Below, one piece after another: positions 25,218-36,800 of a DNA stretch of 64,000 nucleotides (positions are counted from its first letter, which is position 1; each line of letters opens with the position of its first letter). The stretch lies in contig QWII01000046.1 of the NCBI GenBank assembly GCA_021405325.1, forward strand, positions 1-64,000. The letters run 5' to 3'. The position numbers were made by a program, and so were the translations under genes. This DNA comes from Caldilinea sp. CFX5. Lineage in GTDB: Bacteria > Chloroflexota > Anaerolineae > Caldilineales > Caldilineaceae. The notes beneath the pieces are model-generated. The model ran no database searches, was not told the DNA's origin, and worked only from the letters and a program-made list of their open reading frames with translations.

Positions 25218-28200
25218 ATGAGCAACAAATCTGGCACTTCAGCCCAAATCATTTCGTTGCCCAAAGGGGGCGGCGCCCTCGCGGGCATTGGCGAAAAATT
25301 TGCGCCGGACCTCTTTACCGGCACCGGCAATTTTACCGTTCCCATTGCCCTGCCGCCCGGACGCAATGGCTTCCAACCCCAGTTGAATCTGGTCTATAGC
25401 ACCGGCGCCGGCAATGGCCCCTTTGGCCTTGGCTGGACTCTGAGCATCCCTGGCGTCAGTCGGCAGACAACCAAAGGGCTTCCGCGTTACGACGATACAA
25501 AGGATATTTTTGTACTCTCCGGCGCCGAGGATCTTGTCCCGATCGCAGTGGGCGCAACCTTGACACGCTATCGTCCACGCACCGAAGGGCTTTTTGCCCG
25601 CATCGAACATCACCAGGCGGCCCAAAACGATTACTGGCAAGTGTGGAGCAAGGACGGGCTGAAAAGTTACTACGGTACGCCTGGTGTAGCCGGCAACGAT
25701 CCCGCCGTCGTTGCCAATCCCGACGACCGTTCCCATATCTTTGCCTGGAAACTAGCGCGCACGGAGGATGCCTTTGGCAATCGGATCGAGTATCTGTATG
25801 AGCGTGACACCGATCCGAATGATGGGCCGCATCACTGGGATCAATTATATTTGTCAGAGATTCGCTATGTTGACTATGGCGAGCCGGCCACCCCCCAGTT
25901 CTTGGTCAAGGTGCGCTTTCATTATCCCGACCGCCCTGATCCCTTTTCCGATTACCGGGCCGGTTTTGAGATCCGCACCAGCCGACGTTGCACGCAGATC
26001 GAGATTTATACCCACGCCGATAAAGAGCGGCTGGTCCGCACCTATGACCTGTGCTACCTTGACAGCCAAAATGTGCCTGCCGAACCGTTGCCGCGCAATG
26101 GCGTCTCACTGCTCAACAAAATAATCGTGGTGGGCCACGATGGGGATCTCACGGAAGCGCTGCCGCCGCTGGCGTTTGGTTACACCGTATTCGACCCGGC
26201 GGGACGCAAATTTTCAGCGTTGACGGGGCGTGATCTGCCGGCCCGCTCGCTGGCCAGCCCCGACCTGGAGTTGGTCGATCTCTTCGGCAATGGCCTGCCC
26301 GACATCCTGGAGATGAACGGCGTCGTGCGCTATTGGCGCAACCTGGGCGGCGGCCGCTTTGACCTGCCCCGTGCCATGAGCAATGCACCGGCTGGGTTGC
26401 GTTTGGCTGACCCCGGCGTGCAGATGATCGACGCCAATGGTGATGGTCGCGCCGACCTGATGGTCACGACCAATGGCATGGCCGGTTATTTCCCGCTGCG
26501 CTTTGGCGCCCTCTGGGATCGCCGCTCCTTCCAGCGCTATGCCGTGGCGCCGAGCTTCAATCTGGAAGACCCGGCGGTGCGGCTGGTCGATCTCAACGGC
26601 GATGGCGTGACCGATGCCATCCGCGCCGGTAGCCGGTTGGAATGTTTCTTCAATGACCCACACGTCGGCTGGCAGGAAGTACGCTTTGTTGAACGCCAGG
26701 CGCTGGCTCACTTCCCCAACGTCAGCTTTGCCGATCCGCGCGTCAAGTGGGGCGATATGTCGGGCGACGGGCTGCAAGCTATTGTCCTGATCCACGAAGG
26801 CTGTATCGAGTATTGGCCTAACTTGGGGCATGGCCGTTGGGGGCGACGTATCACCATGCACCCTAGCCCTCGCCTGCCGTATGATTTCGACCCAAAGCGC
26901 CTGCTCTTGGGCGATGTGGATGGCGACGGTCTGGCCGACCTGGTTTATGTCGAAGACACGAGGGTCACACTCTGGCTCAACCGGAGCGGCAACGGTTGGA
27001 GCGATCCTGTCACGATCCACGGCACGCCGCCGGTGACGGATATGGACGCTGTCCGCCTGGTCGATCTGCTCGGCAGCGGCATTGCCGGCGTGTTGTGGAG
27101 TCGGGATGCGGGACCCTATGGCCGGGGAAACTACTGTTTTCTGGATTTTACCGGCGGCGTTAAACCCTATCTGTTGCACGAGATGGACAACCACATGGGC
27201 GCGTTGACCAGGGTTGAATATGCCCCGGCGACGCGTTTCTATCTCCAGGATGAGGCAGCGCCAGGGACGCGCTGGCAGACGCCGCTCCCCTTTCCTGTCC
27301 AAGTGGTGGCGCGCGTCGAGGTCATTGATCACTTCTCGCAGGGTAAGCTGACCACTGAGTACAGCTACCATCATGGCTATTGGGACGGTGTCGAGCGCGA
27401 GTTTCGCGGCTTTGGGCGAGTCGAACAGCGCGATAGCGAAACGTTCAGCACGTACCACCAGCCCGGTTTACACGGCCCTGCCCTGCCTTTTGCGCCGGTC
27501 GATGAGCAACACTTCTCACCCCCGACGTTGACCAAAACTTGGTTTCACCAGGGCGCCATTGAAGACGGTGCGGGCGGTTGGACCGAAAGCGATTTTACCG
27601 GCGAGTTCTGGCCTGGCGACCCATCCGCATTGCCGCGCAGCCCAGAAACCGCCGCGCTGCTTGCCGCATTACCGCCCCAAGCCCGGCGTGATGCATTGCG
27701 CAGCTTGCGCGGTCGTATGCTGCGCACCGAACTGTACGCCCTGGATGAGACAGAACGCCAAGCGCGACCCTATACGGTAACTGAGCAGCTTGCCGGCGTC
27801 TGCGCCGTCGTCGAGGAGGAGGGGGGCGCAAGGTTGGTCCGCGACCGCCAGGGCTTGCCGCCGGCCTGGCGGGCTGACGGTGCTACCCAACCGATCTTCT
27901 TCCCGCATACCCTGGCGCAGCGCACCACCCAATGGGAGCGTGGAGACGAGCCGCTCACTCAGTTTTCCTTTAGCGCTGACTATGATGCCTACGGCCAGCC
28001 GACGCTCCAGATTAATCTGGCTGTACCGCGCTGGCGCGGGCGAAATTTTGACGCCGTGACCGCCATTCTCCCGGCGCAGGCCGAAATCGACACCCAGCCG
28101 CGCCGTTATCTGGCCACCTTTACGCGTACCGCGTACGCCCAACGGGATGACCCGGCGGGCTACATGGTTGACCGCGTCGCCAAGACCACGACCTACCAAC

Positions 28201-31200
28201 TCGGCGCAGACCAGGATGATGCGACGACGCCGGACTGGGCGCGCCGTGCTGTGCCGGCGGTTGTCACGGCAATCAAAACCGGCGCAATGGGCAGCGCGGC
28301 GCTCCTCATCGGCCAGACGCTCAATTACTATGATGGGCCGGCATTTACGGGCTTGCCCTTCGGCCAACTCGGCCCCTATGGCGCTTTGGTGCGTAGCGAG
28401 AACTTCGTGCTACCCGTCACCGATGCGCAGGGTCAGGATTTTCTCGCTGGCGTCTACGGCGCGGCGCGACCGCCCTACCTGCTGCCTGGGGGCGCGACGA
28501 CCTGGCCTGCCGACTATCCCCCCCACTTTCAAGCGTTGTTGGCGCCAGAGGCCGGTTACATCTTCTACCCCGGCGGCGACGAGCATGACGCCGGTTACTT
28601 CGTCGCTGGCGAGCGGCGTCAATATGATTTTCACAGCACAGCGGCGCGGCCACGTGGGTTGCTCACGGCCAAGCTGGATCCGCTGGGGACAACAGAGCCG
28701 GTGACACGCACTACCCGGATTGCCTATGACCCGTACCAACTGCTGCCGGAACGGGTGATCGACCCGGCTGGCCTGCTGACCACGGCGACCTATGATTACC
28801 GCGTCCTGCAGCCAACCAAGGTCACTGACCCCAACGCCAATGTCACCCGCTTCACCTTTACTCCACTGGGGCTACTCAAGGAAAGCTGGGTGTGTGGCAA
28901 GTTGCGTGGTGAACTCGCCCATGAGGAGGGCGACCGCACCCGTGCCAGCGTGCAGATGAGCTATGACCTGCTCGCCTACGCACGCACACACGCCGAGCCG
29001 GCCCCGGCGTGCCTCCCAGTTTCGGTGCGCACTCTCCGCTTTGTCCACCATGACACGGCGACCGGGCTTGCTGACGATGAGCGTGAGGCCACAATCACGA
29101 CGGTGGAATACTCTGACGGCTTTGGCCGGCTGCTACAGACGCGCACCCAGGCCGAAGATCTGCTCTTTGGCGCCGCGCGTTACAACGGCGAAGTGCTGCC
29201 GGTTGACCAGGCCGACCGCGAGGGTACACTGGCGCCGGTGGTCGGACAAATGAACAGCGACGCCAACAACCCCAACGTCGTCGTGAGTGGCTGGCAGAGC
29301 TATGACAATAAGGGACGGGTGGTGGCAAAGTTCGAGCCTTTCTTTGCCACTAGCTGGGCCTACCGCCCACAAGGGACGGAACAGGATTGCCTGGGGCGCA
29401 CATTGCAGAAAGTGACCATGTTCTATGACCCACGCGGCCAGGTCATGCGCACGTTAAACCCCGATGGCTCCGAGCAGCGTGTGATCTATGGTGTCCCGAC
29501 CGATCTGGATCATCCAGAGCAATTTACACCAACAGCATGGGCGGCCTATACCTATGACACCGATGACAATGCTGGTCGCACCCACGGGACCAGTGCGCGC
29601 AGCTACGACCACTGCTGGAATACGCCGGCCAGCATTGTGATTGACGCGCTGGGCCGCACCGTCGCGGCGACGCAACGCAACCGCCCCTTGCGCCAAAGTG
29701 CAACAGAGCCGCTGCCGCCCGTCATTGAGTATCACACCTGGTCAACCTATGACCTGCGCGGCAACTTGCTGACCGTCAGCGATGCGCTAGGACGGTTGGC
29801 GTTCCGCTATCACTACGACCTGGCCAACCGACCGTTGCGCAGTGACAGCCTTGACGCCGGTACACGGCTCATGGTGCTGGATGCCGCCGGCAACGAGGTC
29901 GAACGCCGCGATAGCAAAGGCGCGCTGCTCCTGCACACCTATGATGAACTGAATCGCCCCACCAATCTCTGGGCGCGCGATGGTGCCGATCAGCCGTTGA
30001 CGCTGCGCGAGCGGCTGCTCTACGGTGACAGCGCGCAAAGTGGGCTGACCGAGCCGACAGCCAAAGCTGCCAACCTGTACGGCAAACTCTATCGTCACTA
30101 TGATGAGGCGGGACTGCTGACCTTTGAGCAGTACGACTTCAAGGGCAACATGGTGGAAAAGCTGCGCCAGGTCATCAGCGACGCTGCCATCCTTGCTACT
30201 TTCCCGCCCGTCAACGACCCATCAGCGGACTGGCGTATCCAGGCGTTGCGGGTCGATTGGGCGAATGCGGCGGCCACCCTGCTTGACCCAGTCGAGTATC
30301 GTGAGAGCTTTGCCTATGACGCGCTCAACCGGATTCAGCAGATGCGCTATCCTCAGGATGTCGAGGGCGGGCGCAAGCAACTCGTACCGCACTACAACCG
30401 CGCCGGCGCGCTGGAGCGTGTTACCCTAGATGGTGCGCCCTATGTCGAGCGCATTGCCTACAACGCCAAAGGCCAGCGTGTCCTCCTTGTCTATGGCAAT
30501 GGGGTGCTGACGCGCTACGCCTACGACAGCCAGACCTTCCGCCTGGCGCGGTTGCGCAGTGAGCCATGTACCGCCACAACAAGCGCGCCTACCTATCAGC
30601 CAGCCGCGACCGACCAACCGCTACAAGACTTTGCCTACGCCTATGATCTGGCCGGCAACATCTTGCGCATCACCGACCAGACGCCGGGCTGCGGCGTGCG
30701 CAACAACCCGGAGGCGCTGCTCTTCCCTGAACTGAGCGCAGCCATCGCCGCTGGGGATGCGCTGGTGCGACGCTTTGCCTACGATCCCCTCTATCGCCTG
30801 ACCGCGGCAACCGGGCGTGAGGCGTTGGGCATCCCCAGCCCGCGCCCGCCTGCCGACCTGCCGCGTGAAGGCTACAACTGGGGCGCACCGGGCACGCCAT
30901 CGCCCGAAAATGCCAGGGATCGCACCCAACTCTACAGTGAGCAGTACAGCTACGACCCCGCTGGTAATATGCTGGCTATGCACCATGCCGGCAACAGTGG
31001 GGCTTGGACCCGCCACTTTGGCATGGGCGGGCTGACGCCGCAGGTATGGAACGCCGCCTGGCCAACCTACGTGACCGGTGTTGCCTGGCTCGATCCGCCG
31101 AGCAACCGGCTGACCCATGTGGGCAATGATGAGCCAGGCACACCACAGACCCACTGCTTCGACGAAAATGGCAACTTGATCCGGGAGAATACTGCCCGCC

Positions 31201-32687
31201 ACTTTGAGTGGGACCACAGCGACCGCATGAAGGTCTTCCGCACCCAGGTGGCGGAGGCCGAGCCGTCGATCCATGCTCATTATCTCTATGACGCCGCCGG
31301 CCAGCGCGTCAAGAAGTTGGTGCGCAAGCAGGGCGGTGGTTATGAAGTGACGGTCTACATTGACGGCGTCTTTGAACACCATCGCCTGGCGACGGCGAGT
31401 GAAACCGCCGAGAACAATACCTTGCATGTAATGGACAACCAGAATCGCATTGCCCTGATGCGCGTGGGTGCTGCCTTTTCCGACGATGGTGCGCCTGAGA
31501 CGCAAATAAAATATCACCTGAGCGACCACTTGGGTAGTAGTAATGTGGTGATCGGCGGGCAGACCGTCGCAGACGGCACATATATCAACCATGAAGAGTA
31601 CTTTCCCTATGGCGAGACCAGCTTTGGTAGTTTCGCCTGCAAGCGTTACCGGTTTACGGGCAACGAGCGCGACGAGGAGAGCGGGTTATGTTACCATGCA
31701 GCACGTTACTATGCCCCATGTATTGTAAGGTGGGTCAGTTGTGATCCATTGAGTCTCGGAAGTATGACGAGTGCGTATTCTTATGCAAATAGCAGGCCAA
31801 TGATCGAGACAGACAAAACTGGTCTTAACAGCAACGTGGACGAAAACACTCTAGAGGTACAAACACAGGTTAGCGTAGGATCTGAACAGAGTGAAGTCAA
31901 CTTGGCCATAGTTCAGTTTCAGCTCGGCCAGGTAAATACGAAAGAAGAAGCAGAGAAAGCTGCACAGTTGGCCAAAGTACATGGTGGTCAGCGACCTCAT
32001 CGGATACTATCCTATCTGAAAGATTTTGGTGAAACCCGACTTTTACAGGCCTTGTTCCAGGCTGCGCGGCAGTCGAATCTGGATGTTGAATTTGTTACTG
32101 CTGTCGCTTTTGCCGAAGGTCTAATTTTATGGATGCCTAAATACTATAACAATCCAAGCGCAGAAATTGATGGGTTTAGCTATCTTGGCACGGATCGGTT
32201 TGCGAAGGAAATCACTACTATGAAGCGTGAGGGATTTCTGCGCGCAAACTATGGGACAAACGATTATTATATACTAGGGACTGCTACCGGTGAAACAGGC
32301 GAAGTGCATCGCAGAGTAATTTATCGAAATGTGGAAGCAGGTATTGAAGCTCTCGCTGCAATGCTACGATATCGCCAATCATTGCTGCTTGCTGATTTTG
32401 AGCGTTCAAATATACCTATCGAAACTCTATCACAAGAGCAATTGAATTACTGGACATATGTTTACTACAATGCTGGTGTTGGTGGGACAGTTGATCCAAT
32501 GGGAAAGGGCAGGGGAATTATTGCTGATCGAATTGCCGTAGGCGAAGGTCTTCGAGTACCACGGGAGCCCTTCGGGGCCAAATCAGCACTTGCTAATGCA
32601 CAGCGGGTTATAGCAACTATGAAACTGTTGAGTTGGGGAGGATTACGCGATTATCAGCATATCCCTTCACCCGTAAAACAGTTCTGA
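25218..32687 (+). CDS. Tc toxin TcB-TcC fusion protein with C-terminal toxin tip
   Basis: The 2489-residue protein joins both cocoon subunits of a Tc (ABC) toxin. The N-terminus (LPKGGGALAGIGEKF, TGTGNFTVPI, GAGNGPFGLGWTLS) is the SpvB domain. VCBS/FG-GAP-like DxNGDG repeats at about 355-640 form the TcB beta-propeller. LPFPVQVV and YHHGYWDGVEREFRGFGRV (about 690-745) are TcdB middle-domain hallmarks. RHS/YD repeats fill about 1180-2140, and the RHS core (DHLGSSNVV, FPYGETSFGS, RYRFTGNERDEESGLCYHAARYY) ends in RPMIETDKTGLN near 2203. The last 286 residues are the hypervariable effector. ATG 25218 is preferred, although the frame is open upstream with GTG codons. The ribosome site is weak (GAGAAAG). 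Confidence 0.92.
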   Translation: MSNKSGTSAQIISLPKGGGALAGIGEKFAPDLFTGTGNFTVPIALPPGRNGFQPQLNLVYSTGAGNGPFGLGWTLSIPGVSRQTTKGLPRYDDTKDIFVLSGAEDLVPIAVGATLTRYRPRTEGLFARIEHHQAAQNDYWQVWSKDGLKSYYGTPGVAGNDPAVVANPDDRSHIFAWKLARTEDAFGNRIEYLYERDTDPNDGPHHWDQLYLSEIRYVDYGEPATPQFLVKVRFHYPDRPDPFSDYRAGFEIRTSRRCTQIEIYTHADKERLVRTYDLCYLDSQNVPAEPLPRNGVSLLNKIIVVGHDGDLTEALPPLAFGYTVFDPAGRKFSALTGRDLPARSLASPDLELVDLFGNGLPDILEMNGVVRYWRNLGGGRFDLPRAMSNAPAGLRLADPGVQMIDANGDGRADLMVTTNGMAGYFPLRFGALWDRRSFQRYAVAPSFNLEDPAVRLVDLNGDGVTDAIRAGSRLECFFNDPHVGWQEVRFVERQALAHFPNVSFADPRVKWGDMSGDGLQAIVLIHEGCIEYWPNLGHGRWGRRITMHPSPRLPYDFDPKRLLLGDVDGDGLADLVYVEDTRVTLWLNRSGNGWSDPVTIHGTPPVTDMDAVRLVDLLGSGIAGVLWSRDAGPYGRGNYCFLDFTGGVKPYLLHEMDNHMGALTRVEYAPATRFYLQDEAAPGTRWQTPLPFPVQVVARVEVIDHFSQGKLTTEYSYHHGYWDGVEREFRGFGRVEQRDSETFSTYHQPGLHGPALPFAPVDEQHFSPPTLTKTWFHQGAIEDGAGGWTESDFTGEFWPGDPSALPRSPETAALLAALPPQARRDALRSLRGRMLRTELYALDETERQARPYTVTEQLAGVCAVVEEEGGARLVRDRQGLPPAWRADGATQPIFFPHTLAQRTTQWERGDEPLTQFSFSADYDAYGQPTLQINLAVPRWRGRNFDAVTAILPAQAEIDTQPRRYLATFTRTAYAQRDDPAGYMVDRVAKTTTYQLGADQDDATTPDWARRAVPAVVTAIKTGAMGSAALLIGQTLNYYDGPAFTGLPFGQLGPYGALVRSENFVLPVTDAQGQDFLAGVYGAARPPYLLPGGATTWPADYPPHFQALLAPEAGYIFYPGGDEHDAGYFVAGERRQYDFHSTAARPRGLLTAKLDPLGTTEPVTRTTRIAYDPYQLLPERVIDPAGLLTTATYDYRVLQPTKVTDPNANVTRFTFTPLGLLKESWVCGKLRGELAHEEGDRTRASVQMSYDLLAYARTHAEPAPACLPVSVRTLRFVHHDTATGLADDEREATITTVEYSDGFGRLLQTRTQAEDLLFGAARYNGEVLPVDQADREGTLAPVVGQMNSDANNPNVVVSGWQSYDNKGRVVAKFEPFFATSWAYRPQGTEQDCLGRTLQKVTMFYDPRGQVMRTLNPDGSEQRVIYGVPTDLDHPEQFTPTAWAAYTYDTDDNAGRTHGTSARSYDHCWNTPASIVIDALGRTVAATQRNRPLRQSATEPLPPVIEYHTWSTYDLRGNLLTVSDALGRLAFRYHYDLANRPLRSDSLDAGTRLMVLDAAGNEVERRDSKGALLLHTYDELNRPTNLWARDGADQPLTLRERLLYGDSAQSGLTEPTAKAANLYGKLYRHYDEAGLLTFEQYDFKGNMVEKLRQVISDAAILATFPPVNDPSADWRIQALRVDWANAAATLLDPVEYRESFAYDALNRIQQMRYPQDVEGGRKQLVPHYNRAGALERVTLDGAPYVERIAYNAKGQRVLLVYGNGVLTRYAYDSQTFRLARLRSEPCTATTSAPTYQPAATDQPLQDFAYAYDLAGNILRITDQTPGCGVRNNPEALLFPELSAAIAAGDALVRRFAYDPLYRLTAATGREALGIPSPRPPADLPREGYNWGAPGTPSPENARDRTQLYSEQYSYDPAGNMLAMHHAGNSGAWTRHFGMGGLTPQVWNAAWPTYVTGVAWLDPPSNRLTHVGNDEPGTPQTHCFDENGNLIRENTARHFEWDHSDRMKVFRTQVAEAEPSIHAHYLYDAAGQRVKKLVRKQGGGYEVTVYIDGVFEHHRLATASETAENNTLHVMDNQNRIALMRVGAAFSDDGAPETQIKYHLSDHLGSSNVVIGGQTVADGTYINHEEYFPYGETSFGSFACKRYRFTGNERDEESGLCYHAARYYAPCIVRWVSCDPLSLGSMTSAYSYANSRPMIETDKTGLNSNVDENTLEVQTQVSVGSEQSEVNLAIVQFQLGQVNTKEEAEKAAQLAKVHGGQRPHRILSYLKDFGETRLLQALFQAARQSNLDVEFVTAVAFAEGLILWMPKYYNNPSAEIDGFSYLGTDRFAKEITTMKREGFLRANYGTNDYYILGTATGETGEVHRRVIYRNVEAGIEALAAMLRYRQSLLLADFERSNIPIETLSQEQLNYWTYVYYNAGVGGTVDPMGKGRGIIADRIAVGEGLRVPREPFGAKSALANAQRVIATMKLLSWGGLRDYQHIPSPVKQF

Positions 32688-32720
32688 GAGTCTATGTCAC
32701 ATTAAGGGGAATAAATCATC

Positions 32721-33800
32721 ATGTCACAGCTAAAAATCGCAACCTTCAACGTCGAATGGATGATCGCTATCTTTGGCGGTCTGTGGAACGAGTGGCAACC
32801 GCCCACCATCCCCGATACGTTTCCCGGCAAGAACCTGGGTGGCATCCACCTGGACCCCATTGCCGATGTCCCGGCCCTGTGCCAACGCATCGCCGGGGTG
32901 ATCCGCGACTGCGACGCTCAGATTATCGGCATCGAAGAGGGGCCGCCGCTGCAAGCGCAGATGGAAGTTTTTGTCCAACGCTTCTTGAACGACGACTATG
33001 TGGTTCACCATTCCAATGCCAAGTCGCAGTCGATCTGCGCCCTGGTGCGCCGCGACCTTGCCGATCGCGTGACTGCCTTTCCCCCCGACGGCGCCGAGAC
33101 CCAACCCCTGCGCGCCAAGACGCGCTTCTACCCGTGGGGTTGTATTGCGGAAGCGGAATGCAAAGCCCATCGCTTTGATCGCACGCCCCTCGTGTTGAGC
33201 TTCCGGCCCACGGCTGACCAGGAACTCAAGCTCGTCGTGGTTCACACCAAGTCCAAATATTCGCTGCTCAAGACCATCGAACAGTGGGAAAACCGCGAGC
33301 GCGAGGCGATCCAGGATGCTTTGCTGGCCCGTGAAAAGCTTTCCGCCGAGATGCTCTGTCTGCGGCGCTACCTCGATGCCCAACTGGCGCCCGACGAGAA
33401 CCGGGCGCTGGTGGTCATGGGCGATTTCAACGACGGTCCCTTTGCCGAGTTGATGGAACGCGAGTTCCTGATCCACAACATTGTCGACGAACTGGCCGGC
33501 TCGCTCTTACAGCCCATGCGTCACTTCCGCCACGCCATGACGCCGGCAGTGTTGGCCACCGCCGCCACCACCCGCTTCCCCGATCCGCTGGAGGGCGGCC
33601 AAATGGTCGAGGAGTTGATCGACCATATCCTGGTCTCGCCCGGCATCTGGCAGGGCAAGGCGCCTTTCTTGCTCAAGGAAAATTCATGCCAGGTCGAGAG
33701 CGCCGCCTACGACAGTCATAACGACGACACGGGGCCGGTGCGCCAACGCGGTCTGCGTCCAAGCGATCACAAGCCAGTGTCGGCGATCTTTACCTATTGA
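32721..33800 (+). CDS. endonuclease/exonuclease/phosphatase family protein
   Basis: The 359-residue protein shows the EEP (DNase I-like) motifs in order: TFNVEW near residue 8, IGIEEG near 72 (metal-binding Glu), HTKSK near 175, GDFND near 234 (catalytic Asp/Asn), ELIDHILVS near 290 and SDHKPV near 350. There is no signal peptide. It could cut DNA or RNA or remove phosphates from lipids. It lies between the TcBC and TcA genes with only 33 and 70 bases of spacing, on the same strand and with its own ribosome site (AAGGGGA). It is probably in the toxin transcription unit. Whether it is a cargo, an accessory or an unrelated passenger is not known. Confidence 0.85.
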   Translation: MSQLKIATFNVEWMIAIFGGLWNEWQPPTIPDTFPGKNLGGIHLDPIADVPALCQRIAGVIRDCDAQIIGIEEGPPLQAQMEVFVQRFLNDDYVVHHSNAKSQSICALVRRDLADRVTAFPPDGAETQPLRAKTRFYPWGCIAEAECKAHRFDRTPLVLSFRPTADQELKLVVVHTKSKYSLLKTIEQWENREREAIQDALLAREKLSAEMLCLRRYLDAQLAPDENRALVVMGDFNDGPFAELMEREFLIHNIVDELAGSLLQPMRHFRHAMTPAVLATAATTRFPDPLEGGQMVEELIDHILVSPGIWQGKAPFLLKENSCQVESAAYDSHNDDTGPVRQRGLRPSDHKPVSAIFTY

Positions 33801-33870
33801 GCGCGCCTGACGATCACGCTGGCGCCGCTTATGCTGCGTTTCGATGTTCGACCATGCAAGGAGATAAACT

Positions 33871-36800
33871 ATGCCAACGGCCAATCTTGCCATTACCAAA
33901 TTAGGAGAAGCGACTGGACTGGTGATGCCCGCTGCCGCGCTTGATGGATTGGCTCAGCAAGGGATCAAAACCCTGGCCGACATTCGACGCCAGCGTGGTC
34001 TGCCGGCTACCATCGAATTGGCGCCCGAAGTCCGCGCCAAACTCGAAGCGCACGCCTATCTCAGCCTTGTGGCCGACGATCCCCAGACCAGCCAGAAGTT
34101 GATCGAAGGTAACATCGGCCACATCACCGCGATTGCCGGCATGTCCAAGGCCAACTTTGTGCAAAAGGCGCAAACCATGGGCGTCAGCGCTGAGCAGGCA
34201 GCGACCATCCACGCTAAAGCCGCGGCGACCCAGGCGATCCTGCACAATGTACTGACCAGTGCGCGGACAGAATTGGCCAATGACCTGCGCGCGCCGGACA
34301 AATATGGGATGGATGAGTTCTTTGCACGCCAGGGTGGATATGATGAACGGCTCTCCGCCGTCAGTCCGGCCGCGTATCTGGCTGATTTGTTGTATTACAT
34401 GATGAGTTATGCGAACTCAGGTGGACTGCTGGGTGAGTACTTCGATAATGAAAAATTTGAGCAAAAAAAGTTGGAACGCCTCGACCCAGTGATTGAGTTC
34501 CACTGGCAGCAAGGGTCGCCCGATCCTGCGATTGAACCTGGCACATTCTCGGTGCGATGGACAGGCTTTGTCACACCGCTTTATTCTGAGACATACACGT
34601 TTTTTACAAGATCCGATGATTGTGTTCGTCTGTGGATTGACGACAAGTTATTAATCAACAATTGGACTCCTCATGCCGAGACCGAGAACTACAGCACAAT
34701 CGATCTAAAGGCAGGCCAAAGCTATCGCATTAAGCTTGAATACTACCAGGGGACAGGTGTTGCAACGATCGTACTTCTGTGGATGAGCCAAAACCAACCT
34801 AAGGAGATCATACCGACAAGCCAATTGTCTGTCTACAGTACCCGAGAGGTTAACATTGATTTCCTCCCAGATAAACTACACCAATCCTATCGGGATCTTC
34901 CCCTGTCACCGGAGGAAGTTGATCGCAAAGTCAGACAAATCCGGCTCTGTGTGGAAGTTTTGAGGGGTGATCTGAGTACACAAGCCCTAACCAATCCGCA
35001 ATTCAAAGCGAGCTATCAAGCATATTTGATGGCCGCCTACCGTACCCTACTCAACCAAATCGGTACATCGTTTGATGAAATTCGTCTGGTCAAAACTGCG
35101 CCTGTCGAACAGCGCCAGGCCCTGGCTGACCGTTTGGGCATCCACCTCAGTGTGCAGCGCCCAGGTGAGTTGGATGATCTTGATCTTGATCCTAAGCGGA
35201 TCACCGAAGCCGATCTGGAACGGTTGTTTGGCTTGGTCGATACGACTCATGACTTTCGGGCAGAACGTGGACATATCACTGGTGATCCAACCAGGCAGAT
35301 CAAGGCGGCCGTGATCACAGGGATTGTGCCGGGGGTAAGTGCGGATGAACGGGGAACCATCTATGTCACGCTTACCACAGAAAAACTCGCAAGTGGCAAA
35401 AACAGGGTTAATGTCAAACTCTTCCGCACAGCGGCGAGAAAAGAACCCCAAGACGTGGTTGTATGGGGTGAGTCTATGGCTGATGATATCCAATTCCCAA
35501 TCGAAATCACCCTTTCAAACACGACGAATATCAATTATAACGTGACCGGCGCCTTCATCATTGACCATGCCGAGACAATGCCTAATGCCAATATTGCCAT
35601 TGAACATGGTAGTGCCTTGGTTGCGTGGCGGCGGGTGAATTTGCGCCAACAATGGCAAGCGCAAGATTGGCCAGAGGATGTGTACTCGCAACACACGCTT
35701 CCTGTGATTGACCCCGATCTGATTGGGCTGGATGACATGCGAATTCCTTATATAGGTGCAACTCGGTCTTTATGCCAGCATCGACAACAGTGGGTTTCGC
35801 AAGGGATTAACGAGTTGAGGGAGCGAAAGAACACGCCATTAAGCCTAGATGCAGTGTTCCAAAGAATGTACGAATCCGTGACCTATAAGTTCACAGTAGG
35901 TGAACAGGAAAGCTCGTACACCCCTTGGCAGACACCGGAGAGCCAGTTTGATGGTTTGCGCAAAGCGCTTACCGGCGGCACAACAGCAGAGGCAATGACT
36001 GCCCAACAGCGGATTCAGAATGAACTCAAACTGACCGTGGCTAGTTTTACGCGTTTGCTTGAAATCCGCGATAAGTATTTACGGTGGAAAAACGATCCTG
36101 CCAACCCGGAGGTCACGGCGGTCACTGATGCAGAATGGGAAGAGTTCTTTTCGATTCTGGTACAGGCCCAGAAGGCATGTTTTTATAGCGCCTGGTGCGA
36201 GGAGGAGCAACTACTTGTGCAAGAGTTGGCGAAGCTACCGCAGAATCAGACGGAGGTGCTTTTAAGCCCCAAATATTTTTGGCTTGCCCTCCATGAGTCG
36301 GAATTACCCCGTTGGCGGGCCAGCGCGGAAGCGCGCCAAACTTGGCAACAGACCTTGCGCAGCCGCAGCCAGCCGCCGCTGCTTGATCCAGATTTGATCG
36401 ACGAAAATGATCTGGCCCAACCTGCGATGGGGAAACCTCTCACCCTATTAACTGATCGCAGACAGTATTTGGCGCACAGAAAACAGCTTATGAACCGTGG
36501 GCGAGCTTATTATTGGAGAATGTGGCAGGAGGATTGGAGTTTCCTGGAAAGTTCAGGGCGAAGAATAAATCCTAGTGGCGTGGCGATGGACGCAAGTGGG
36601 AACGTGTACGCGGCTGAGTCAGGAAGACATCGCGTTCTAAAGTTCGACCTCAATGGCTGTGTCATACAGCAGTGGGGCGGAACAGCTAGCGCCGCAGATG
36701 GGCAGTTTACTGATCCGCACGGCGTTGCCGTGGATGCGATTGGCAATCTCTATGTGGCTGATACTGGAAATCATCGCATCGAGAAGTTTAATGCCAGCGG

